7,234 nt of DNA from an uncultured Flammeovirgaceae bacterium (GTDB lineage Bacteria > Bacteroidota > Bacteroidia > Cytophagales > Cyclobacteriaceae). Positions 1 through 5,539 of the stretch are shown here, piece after piece. Under the pieces are notes generated by a model. It saw nothing but the letters and a program-made list of their open reading frames with translations, had not been told where the DNA came from and searched no databases. The stretch lies in assembly GCA_937138955.1 (NCBI GenBank), contig CAKZPJ010000093.1:1-7234 (forward strand), in the 5' to 3' direction. The stretch's first letter is position 1, and every line of letters starts with the position of its first letter. Made by a program: the position numbers and the translations under genes.

Positions 1-379
1 TCATAGAAATGATGGCAAAGGCTACCGCAGGTTTAGTTCAACAATGTATATGAAAAATAGGTGAAATAATAATAAAATCAAGGGTTTTAGCTCGCATCAA
101 ACTTTGTGCATAACCGAAAGTTTGATTCTTCGTAATCGCCTACTTGTCATATACTAAACGTTGTGTACCAGTTAAGTTAGAACTGTAATACTTGTACTTT
201 GAGCAAAAAATTACAGCATTGAATATAGCACAGTATTTCGTATAAGTGCTCGGCGCCCGATTTGAGCTAGATTACCTTATTAACTACATCAATCAGATAG
301 TGTATTAACCGACCCAACTATTATTATTTGCGAGTAGGTTCGTTATCTTTACCTTAGCAAACCTTCTAATAGGAGTATT
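1..379. other. Intergenic region upstream of rsh, with possible 3' end of an unseen gene
   Basis: No convincing complete gene is visible on either strand. At the left edge two plus-strand frames are open. One ends at TGA 51-53 and reads ...MMAKATAGLVQQCI. The other ends at TGA 62-64 and reads ...GYRRFSSTMYMKNR. Either could be the tail of an upstream gene, but with fewer than 21 codons I cannot choose between them. The remainder is AT-rich and dense in stops. It contains inverted repeats at 96-126, 183-216 and 227-250. Nothing resembling a tRNA was seen. The best promoter-like box for rsh is TATCTTTA at 344-351 (consensus TAnnTTTG, last base differs), but it has no TTG at the expected 17-23 bp upstream, so that call is weak. 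Confidence 0.6.
96..126. repeat. Perfect 10-bp inverted repeat (stem-loop or operator candidate)
   Basis: ATCAAACTTT at 96-105 is exactly reverse-complementary to AAAGTTTGAT at 117-126, with an 11-base loop at 106-116. The stem has only two G-C pairs, and the downstream bases (TCTTCG) are not a clean T-run, so it is a poor intrinsic terminator. It lies about 30-45 bases after the two possible upstream stop codons and about 255 bases before rsh. It could be a weak terminator of an upstream gene, a dyad operator, or part of a transcribed leader. The dyad is seen directly; its role is not. Confidence 0.5.
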
Positions 380-2614
380 ATGCAGGCTATTAACGAAGAA
401 GAAGAAAAAAAAGAGATTCTTCGGCGCTATCGTCGTCTGTTGCGTTTGGCCAAACCTTACCTGAATGGTGATGATGCTAAACAGATTAAGCGAGCGTTTA
501 ATCTTTCGGTAGAGGCTCATCGAGATATGCGCCGGAAATCAGGTGAGCCTTATATCTACCACCCGCTTTCAGTAGCTGAAATAGCCGTTCGAGAAATTGG
601 ATTAGGTACCACCTCAATCGTTGCTGCGCTACTGCACGATGTGGTTGAAGATACCCACGTAGAACTAGAAGACATTGAGCGGGAATTCGGCCCGAAGATC
701 TCCCGCATTATCGATGGTCTTACCAAGATAGCAGGAGTTTTTGAGTATGGGACTTCTCAGCAGGCAGAGAATTTTCGTAAGATGTTGCTTACGCTCTCCG
801 ACGATGTTCGGGTGATCTTAGTGAAACTGGCTGACCGTCTGCACAACATGCGGACACTAGACAGTATGCCGCAAGATAAACAGTTGAAGATTGCCTCTGA
901 GACTATTTACCTTTATGCTCCGCTAGCGCATCGGTTGGGGTTGTACGCGATCAAATCTGAGCTAGAAGATTTATATCTAAAGTATACACAACCAGGGGTT
1001 TATCGCGATATAGCTAAAGCTATTAGCAGTAGTAAAGACGCACGCCGCCGGTTTATTCGTAAGTTCATTGAGCCTATTGAAACTACTTTTGGGCGGCAAC
1101 ATTTTAGTAAAGAACAGTTCGTTGTTCTGGGTCGTCCTAAGTCTATTTATTCCATCTGGAATAAAATGAATACTAAGAAAATACCTTTTCAGGAAGTATA
1201 TGATCTGTTTGCGGTTCGCATCATACTAGATATACCTATTGAAGAGGAGAAAGCGGCTTGCTGGAAAGCTTACTCCGTCATTACCGATTTTTACAATCCG
1301 AATCCAGAGCGACTTCGAGATTGGATCAGCACTCCCAAGTCTAATGGCTACGAGTCGCTCCATACTACAGTGATGAGCCCCAGCGGGCAGTGGGTTGAAG
1401 TACAGATTCGCACCCGTCGGATGGACGAAATTGCGGAGAAAGGCTACGCTGCACATTGGAAATACAAAGATAAACCAACGGCTAGTCGTCAATCAGGATT
1501 AGAGGAGTGGATTGCTCAAGTACGTTCGATTCTAGAGCAAGCTAAAAGTGAGAATGCCGCTTCGGCTATTGAGTTTGTTGATGATTTTCGATCTAATCTC
1601 TTTAACGAAGAAGTATTTGTGTTCACCCCGAAAGGTGAGCTACGAACCCTACCTGGCGGAGCAACTGCCCTTGATTTTGCCTTCGATATTCACACGGAAG
1701 TAGGAGCTCACTGCTTGGGAGCTAAAGTAAACCAGAAACTGGTACCCATAAATTATATTCTCCAAAACGGCGACCAAATTGAGATTATTACCTCCAACAA
1801 ACAGAAGCCTAACGAAGGCTGGCTACGCTTTGCAGTTAGTTCTAAAGCCAAAGGCAAAATTAAGGAGATACTAAAAGAGGAGAAAAAAGCTGAGGCTGCT
1901 GAAGGTAAAGAGATTGTTAAGCGTAAGCTTCGGCAAATGAAAATGGAGCTGAATAGTCAGATAATTGAACAAATGACCGACTATTTCAATGTGAAAACTC
2001 CGCTGGAGTTATACTATCAGGTAGGGGAGGGGGTCATTCCCAGTACTTCGCTGAAGCGATTTAAAGAGGATACAGAACGCGATAAAGCGAAGGCAAACGG
2101 GCAAATTAACGATGCCAAAACTTTCAAGAAAACGGTCTCTCAAATAAAAGGCGAAGATCAGGCTATACTACTGATTGGCGAAGATCAGGACATTGTGGAT
2201 TATAAACTAGCCAAGTGTTGTAACCCTATACCGGGCGATGATGTGTTTGGCTTTGTCACGGTAAACGAAGGTATTAAAATCCACCGAACTGACTGTCCTA
2301 ACGCTCCCGAATTAATGTCAAACTACGGCTACCGCATTGTTCAGGCCGAATGGACGCAGAAGAAAGAATCGGCCTTCCTTTCCGGTTTACGCATAAATGG
2401 GACCGATCGGGTAGGCTTGATTAGTGACATTAGCGATATTATTTCTTCAGAGCTGAAAGTGAACATGCGCTCTTTCCAGATGGATACTGATGAAGGAATC
2501 TTTGAAGGAAACATCATGTTGTACGTACACGACCGACGGCACCTCGATAAGCTGATTAAGAGGCTGGAGCGAGTAGCGGGCGTAGAGAAAGTGACCCGAA
2601 ACGTATCTTTATAA
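380..2614 (+). CDS. Bifunctional RelA/SpoT-family (p)ppGpp synthetase/hydrolase (Rsh)
   Basis: This cytosolic stringent-response enzyme makes (p)ppGpp from GTP/GDP and ATP and hydrolyses it. At 744 residues it has the full long-RSH layout. An N-terminal HD hydrolase (about 30-200) carries H61, H86-D87, E90-D91 and D152, so hydrolase activity is expected. The synthetase (about 245-365) has GRPKSIYSIW at 251-260, YDLFAVR at 274-280, NGYESLHTTV at 322-331 with the catalytic-type E325, and VEVQIRT at 339-345. A TGS domain follows (about 410-470), then a helical stretch, a zinc-finger-type segment with C613-C614, H635 and C639, and a C-terminal ACT domain (about 667-742). The ATG at 380 fits the family N-terminus (acidic, then RRYRRLLRLAKPYL). 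AGGAG at 371-375 resembles a Shine-Dalgarno but lies only 4 bases from the start. No terminator is evident before the fur promoter, so read-through into fur is possible. No lesion is seen. Both domains being intact favours Rel/SpoT over synthetase-only RelA. Confidence 0.97.
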   Translation: MQAINEEEEKKEILRRYRRLLRLAKPYLNGDDAKQIKRAFNLSVEAHRDMRRKSGEPYIYHPLSVAEIAVREIGLGTTSIVAALLHDVVEDTHVELEDIEREFGPKISRIIDGLTKIAGVFEYGTSQQAENFRKMLLTLSDDVRVILVKLADRLHNMRTLDSMPQDKQLKIASETIYLYAPLAHRLGLYAIKSELEDLYLKYTQPGVYRDIAKAISSSKDARRRFIRKFIEPIETTFGRQHFSKEQFVVLGRPKSIYSIWNKMNTKKIPFQEVYDLFAVRIILDIPIEEEKAACWKAYSVITDFYNPNPERLRDWISTPKSNGYESLHTTVMSPSGQWVEVQIRTRRMDEIAEKGYAAHWKYKDKPTASRQSGLEEWIAQVRSILEQAKSENAASAIEFVDDFRSNLFNEEVFVFTPKGELRTLPGGATALDFAFDIHTEVGAHCLGAKVNQKLVPINYILQNGDQIEIITSNKQKPNEGWLRFAVSSKAKGKIKEILKEEKKAEAAEGKEIVKRKLRQMKMELNSQIIEQMTDYFNVKTPLELYYQVGEGVIPSTSLKRFKEDTERDKAKANGQINDAKTFKKTVSQIKGEDQAILLIGEDQDIVDYKLAKCCNPIPGDDVFGFVTVNEGIKIHRTDCPNAPELMSNYGYRIVQAEWTQKKESAFLSGLRINGTDRVGLISDISDIISSELKVNMRSFQMDTDEGIFEGNIMLYVHDRRHLDKLIKRLERVAGVEKVTRNVSL

Positions 2615-2632
2615 TCGCTATTTCCGTTTCAC

Positions 2633-2664
2633 TTGTGGCACTATGCTCGAAAATTATATATTTG
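2633..2664 (+). promoter_or_regulatory. Bacteroidota-type sigma-A promoter for the Fur-family gene
   Basis: TTG at 2633-2635 is followed after 21 bases by TATATTTG at 2657-2664. The second element matches the Bacteroidota -7 consensus TAnnTTTG exactly, and the spacing falls in the usual range of about 17-23. Transcription would start close to 2670, giving a leader of only about ten bases before the ATG at 2682. The -7 element sits inside an imperfect AT dyad (AAAT-TATAT-ATTT, 2651-2663), a possible site for autoregulation by the encoded metalloregulator. That last point is inference, since short AT dyads arise easily by chance. Confidence 0.7.
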
Positions 2665-2681
2665 CAGTTTAGAGATTAGCT

Positions 2682-3176
2682 ATGGCATTAAACCTAGAAG
2701 TATTTTCAAAAGTTAAAAGCACTTTTATTGCCTATCTGGAGCAAAAAGGGTATCGTAAAACCCCCGAACGGTTTGCTATCCTGGAGGAAATTTACTCAAG
2801 GGGCGGTCATTTTGATGTAGAATCACTGTACATCAATATGAAGAACAAAGGCTTTAGAGTAAGTCGGGCGACGGTGTACAATACTTTAGATATTCTGGTG
2901 GAGTGTGATCTAGTGAGTAAGCATCAGTTCGGCAAGAATCTGGCTCAGTATGAAAAGAACTATGGCTACAAGCAACATGATCATTTAATTTGCACAGACT
3001 GCAATCAAGTGCTCGAGTTCTGTGATCCACGCATTTATAACATCCAAAAAATGGTGGGTGAGTTGTTGGGTTATGAGGTAGATCATCATTCGCTAATCTT
3101 GTACGGAAGCTGCAATAAGGAGAATTGCGAAAAACGCCCGGCTGAGCCTTTGTCTGGTGTAGAAAAATCAAATTAG
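2682..3176 (+). CDS. Fur-family metal-dependent transcriptional regulator
   Basis: This 164-residue cytosolic DNA-binding repressor of the Fur/PerR/Zur family is expected to act as a dimer. The N-terminal winged helix carries [13 protein letters not shown] (26-38) and the recognition-helix signature [12 protein letters not shown] (61-72). The C-terminal dimerisation and metal domain has HDHLICTDC (99-107), giving C104/C107, and a second pair C144/C149, which together form the structural zinc site. Likely regulatory-metal ligands are H43, E91, H99 and H101. The position aligned to PerR Asp104 is E112, which favours a Fur-type iron or manganese sensor over a peroxide sensor. The position aligned to E. 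coli Fur E108 is Y119, so the third metal site looks incomplete. It lies 67 bases after rsh, has its own promoter, and lacks a Shine-Dalgarno. The metal and targets cannot be decided from sequence, so no fur/perR/zur symbol is given. Confidence 0.93.
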   Translation: MALNLEVFSKVKSTFIAYLEQKGYRKTPERFAILEEIYSRGGHFDVESLYINMKNKGFRVSRATVYNTLDILVECDLVSKHQFGKNLAQYEKNYGYKQHDHLICTDCNQVLEFCDPRIYNIQKMVGELLGYEVDHHSLILYGSCNKENCEKRPAEPLSGVEKSN

Positions 3177-3181
3177 GTTTT
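3149..3181 (+). promoter_or_regulatory. Possible purA promoter overlapping the end of the Fur-family gene
   Basis: TTTG at 3149-3152, 21 bases, then TAGGTTTT at 3174-3181 resembles TTTG-N21-TAnnTTTG with only the final G changed to T. A start near 3187 would place the hairpin at 3197-3213 inside the purA leader. A competing -7-like box, TACATTTT at 3246-3253, has no TTG at a suitable distance. Both are one-mismatch matches in AT-rich DNA. PurA may also be transcribed from the upstream promoter. Confidence 0.25.
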
Positions 3182-3196
3182 TTTCTAATTCGTTAA

Positions 3197-3219
3197 TCAC
3201 TGGTCAACAGTGACTTTTT
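3197..3219 (+). terminator. Possible intrinsic terminator after the Fur-family gene
   Basis: TCACTG (3197-3202) pairs with CAGTGA (3208-3213) across the 5-base loop GTCAA. After one C comes a run of five T (3215-3219). It lies 20 bases past the fur stop and 60 bases before purA. The 6-bp stem is short with three G-C pairs, so termination is probably partial. If purA is transcribed from the promoter suggested at 3149-3181, this hairpin could instead act as a leader attenuator. Confidence 0.5.
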
Positions 3220-3273
3220 ATCTGTGCTCTATTTATTATCAACGCTACATTTTCAACTATCAACTAATAAAAT

Positions 3274-4566
3274 ATGAGTGTCGATGTGCTGCTAGGACTC
3301 CAATGGGGAGACGAAGGAAAAGGTAAAATTGTAGATTACCTAGCACCTAAATATAACGTAATTGCCCGTTTTCAAGGGGGGCCTAATGCCGGTCATACGC
3401 TAGAATTTGACCAAACTAAGCATGTACTCCACCAAATTCCGTCAGGAGTCTTTCGCCCCGAAGCTAAAAATGTAATTGGTAACGGAGTAGTGCTCGATCC
3501 GGTAATTTTGCAAAAAGAGATTGAAGAGCTACAAAATAAGGGTGTTGACCCTACGCAGAACCTCTTCGTTTCCAAAAAAGCCCAACTTATTCTACCTACC
3601 CATCGATTACTCGATGCCGCCTACGAACAAGCCAAGGGTGATAAAAAGATAGGGTCAACGCTGAAAGGGATTGGCCCTACCTATCAAGATAAAATTGGTC
3701 GTCTGGGAATGCGGGTTGGTGATGTACTTCGGAATGATTTTGCCGAACTCTATCAGTTGCGGGTAGATGAACACAAAAAGAAGTTGGCTTCTTATAACTA
3801 TTCTTTCGATCTAGAACCTTTAGAACAGGACTTTCGAAAGGCAGTAGATTTTCTCAAAACATTGAATCTGATTGATAGCGAAATATATTTGCACGATCAG
3901 TTAGATCAAAAAATTCCTATTCTGGCGGAAGGGGCTCAGGGTGCCTTGTTGGATATTGATTTTGGAAGCTACCCATTTGTTACCAGTTCTACTACCACGG
4001 CAGCCGGAGCTTGTACCGGATTGGGTATTGCTCCTCGTCATGTTGGCGAGGTGTTTGGGATTTTTAAAGCCTATTGTACTCGGGTTGGTTCCGGGCCATT
4101 CCCTACTGAGCTTCATGACTCATTAGGGGAAGAAATACGGAAAAAAGGTAGTGAGTTTGGAGCAACTACTGGTCGCCCTAGACGATGTGGTTGGCTGGAT
4201 TTGCCAGCCCTAAACTATGCCGTAAAATTAAACGGGGTAACTCAGCTTTTTATGATGAAAGCAGATGTGCTAAATGGTATGAATGAAATTAAGGTTTGTA
4301 CTCACTATCAACTATCTGATGGAAGTGAGATTGACTATATTCCGTATGATTTGAGGGAAGAGGAAGTTAAGCCAGTTTACCAAACAATGGAGTGCTGGGA
4401 TTTTGACCTAAATGCTGCTGATAATATTTCAGATCTGCCCTCGTCTTTTCACCGCTATATTGAGTTTATTGAAAATTTTGTGAAGGTTCCTATTAACCTT
4501 GTTTCTTTGGGGCCAAAGCGCAAGCAAACGTTATTGAGGCAGGACAGCCTATTGGCTGATGCTTAA
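3274..4566 (+). CDS. purA: Adenylosuccinate synthetase (PurA)
   Basis: This cytosolic homodimeric enzyme catalyses IMP + aspartate + GTP to adenylosuccinate + GDP + phosphate, the committed step from IMP to AMP. Its 430 residues match the usual family length. The N-terminal QWGDEGKGK (10-18) supplies the catalytic D13 and the GTP loop. NAGHT contains catalytic H41. IMP-binding elements are GSTLKGIGPTYQDK (127-140) with R143, and AEGAQGALLDID (218-229). TTGRPRRCGW (298-307) is the aspartate-binding loop with R301 and R303. KADVLNGM (329-336) and LGPKRKQTLL (412-421) make up the guanine-binding end. LKG replaces the more common GRG in the IMP loop. The ATG at 3274 starts exactly where the family begins, and the leader has no Shine-Dalgarno. 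The TAA shares TTAA with the stop of the opposing porP-like gene. (p)ppGpp is a known inhibitor of E. coli PurA, so placement two genes after rsh is suggestive. The gene appears intact. Confidence 0.97.
   Translation: MSVDVLLGLQWGDEGKGKIVDYLAPKYNVIARFQGGPNAGHTLEFDQTKHVLHQIPSGVFRPEAKNVIGNGVVLDPVILQKEIEELQNKGVDPTQNLFVSKKAQLILPTHRLLDAAYEQAKGDKKIGSTLKGIGPTYQDKIGRLGMRVGDVLRNDFAELYQLRVDEHKKKLASYNYSFDLEPLEQDFRKAVDFLKTLNLIDSEIYLHDQLDQKIPILAEGAQGALLDIDFGSYPFVTSSTTTAAGACTGLGIAPRHVGEVFGIFKAYCTRVGSGPFPTELHDSLGEEIRKKGSEFGATTGRPRRCGWLDLPALNYAVKLNGVTQLFMMKADVLNGMNEIKVCTHYQLSDGSEIDYIPYDLREEEVKPVYQTMECWDFDLNAADNISDLPSSFHRYIEFIENFVKVPINLVSLGPKRKQTLLRQDSLLADA
4563..4566. other. Convergent stop codons overlapping in TTAA
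   Basis: The palindrome TTAA contains the purA stop (TAA, 4564-4566, plus strand) and the porP-like stop (TAA on the minus strand, plus positions 4563-4565). The genes therefore overlap tail to tail by four bases with no intergenic terminator space, and each transcript must run into the other's coding sequence or stop inside it. Confidence 0.95.
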
Positions 4567-5489
4567 AAGTAACTGTGACATTTACTGTCACCAATACCTA
4601 AGCGGTAGCTTAGCATAAATTCGTGGGTACCATCGGTATAGTTGCCAATTCGAGAGATTGTATGATCGTACGTATATCCAAAACTGAAACTTCTGTTTAA
4701 GATAATCTCCAGCAGGGCAATCATAGAATCGCCACTACGGTACGATACTCCCAGGTTAATAACATCTTGAAAGAATGCATTAGCGTTCAAATCCATATTA
4801 ACCGGCTGACCTTCCTGATAGCGTATTAGGGTGGAAGGCTTAAGTTTGATTGACGGATTAAGGGTAAATACGTGGCCCCCCGTAAGAAAGTAATACCTTC
4901 GCTCCCTAGCTTCGCTGAGCACATCGGCAGCATTGTACACTTCATTATTTAGTAGATAGGGAACAGAAATTCCGGCGTAAGTAGTACTATTACTGTAAAA
5001 AGCTCCTGTACCAAAATTGGGGCTAAATCGAGTTTGCGTTCCCGTAAGTACAGGATCAAATGGACTTGTTCTTCGTAACTTCTCGAAGTTGGATTGAGTG
5101 TAATTAAATCCTCCTTGCAGTCCGAGCGATAAAGTACCAACCAGAAGCTTAATTTTATAAGCGTAGCTACCGTATATACTATAATCATCGTGAATACCAA
5201 TCTGGTCCCGAGATACCAATAGCCCTAAACCCATTGGCCGATTTTTAAAAGCGGTATGCGTGATTAAGCTTTGTGTTTTAGGCGCTCCTTCTACATTGAC
5301 CCACTGATCGCGATGCACTAAACTGGTCACCCACTGTTTTTGATTACCAGCGTAAGCCGGATTGAGCACCAAGCCATTGAACATATATTGAGAAAATATA
5401 GGTCGTTGCTGGGCATAAGCTACACCAGATAGTGCCACCAGCCAACATAATGAAATTAAAGAAATAGTATATAAAGTGCTTTTATTCAT
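4563..5489 (-). CDS. PorP/SprF-family type IX secretion outer-membrane protein
   Basis: This 308-residue protein starts with a signal peptide (hydrophobic core about 8-24) with likely cleavage after AYA at position 26. The mature N-terminus carries the family hallmarks QQRPIFSQYMFNG and NPAYAG (27-48), then HRDQWVNVEGAPKTQS (59-74). Later family-typical segments are FGTGAFYSNSTTYAGIS (159-175), FLTGGHVFTLNPSIKLKPS (201-219) and FGYTYDHTISRIGNY (270-284), consistent with an outer-membrane beta barrel. Members include F. johnsoniae SprF, needed for SprB display, and P. gingivalis PorP; relatives lie beside type B sorting-domain proteins and support their export or attachment. It follows the adhesin gene by 50 bases on the same strand with no recognisable promoter between, so co-transcription is likely. 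C15 is inside the hydrophobic core and not in a lipobox. It is probably a substrate-dedicated SprF-like partner rather than the core-system PorP. Confidence 0.92.
   Translation of the reverse strand: MNKSTLYTISLISLCWLVALSGVAYAQQRPIFSQYMFNGLVLNPAYAGNQKQWVTSLVHRDQWVNVEGAPKTQSLITHTAFKNRPMGLGLLVSRDQIGIHDDYSIYGSYAYKIKLLVGTLSLGLQGGFNYTQSNFEKLRRTSPFDPVLTGTQTRFSPNFGTGAFYSNSTTYAGISVPYLLNNEVYNAADVLSEARERRYYFLTGGHVFTLNPSIKLKPSTLIRYQEGQPVNMDLNANAFFQDVINLGVSYRSGDSMIALLEIILNRSFSFGYTYDHTISRIGNYTDGTHEFMLSYRLGIGDSKCHSYF
4575..4591 (-). terminator. Hairpin at the purA / porP-like convergent junction
   Basis: GTGACA (4575-4580) pairs with TGTCAC (4586-4591) across the 5-base loop TTTAC. It lies 8 bases past the purA stop and encodes the GDSKCH tail of the porP-like protein on the opposite strand. 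On the minus strand it is followed by AGTTACTTTT, which is U-rich in RNA, so a weak terminator for the surface-protein operon is possible. On the plus strand no T-run follows. The 6-bp stem is modest and codon constraint could explain it. Confidence 0.35.
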
Positions 5490-5539
5490 AAATCAATAGT
5501 CTTCGCTATCCCTCGTACGGATTGATAAAGCGAATTAAA
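5490..5539 (-). other. Short gap between the adhesin and porP-like genes
   Basis: These 50 bases contain no TAnnTTTG-like box on the minus strand and no clear hairpin-plus-T-run terminator. The bases before the porP-like ATG (GACTATTGATTT in gene orientation) contain no Shine-Dalgarno. This supports a two-gene transcription unit reading leftward. Confidence 0.5.

Noticed and set aside
305..520. Minus-strand 71-codon frame over the rsh start
   Set aside because: It overlaps the N-terminal coding part of rsh. Its poly-Phe run is just the antisense of the Glu/Lys-rich rsh start, and there is no supporting start signal.
1226..1492. Minus-strand 88-codon frame inside rsh
   Set aside because: It lies entirely opposite the conserved synthetase domain, and its translation looks like no protein family.
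2854..3171. Minus-strand 105-codon frame opposite the Fur-family gene
   Set aside because: It is antisense to the conserved recognition helix and zinc motifs. Its Cys/His richness reflects the complementary strand, not a zinc protein.
3254..3266. Tandem CAACTAT/CAACTAA just before purA
   Set aside because: Only two copies of a 6-7 base unit in AT-rich leader DNA, so chance is a sufficient explanation.
3177..3273. Purine riboswitch before purA
   Set aside because: The 97-base gap lacks the three-way junction and conserved loop sequences of a purine aptamer; only a single short hairpin is visible.
3901..4126. Short frames on both strands within purA
   Set aside because: They overlap the conserved IMP- and aspartate-binding regions of purA, where codon conservation explains the open frames.
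4949..5200. Minus-strand 83-codon frame inside the porP-like gene
   Set aside because: It is a different frame of the same strand within a gene with clear family motifs and has no start context of its own.
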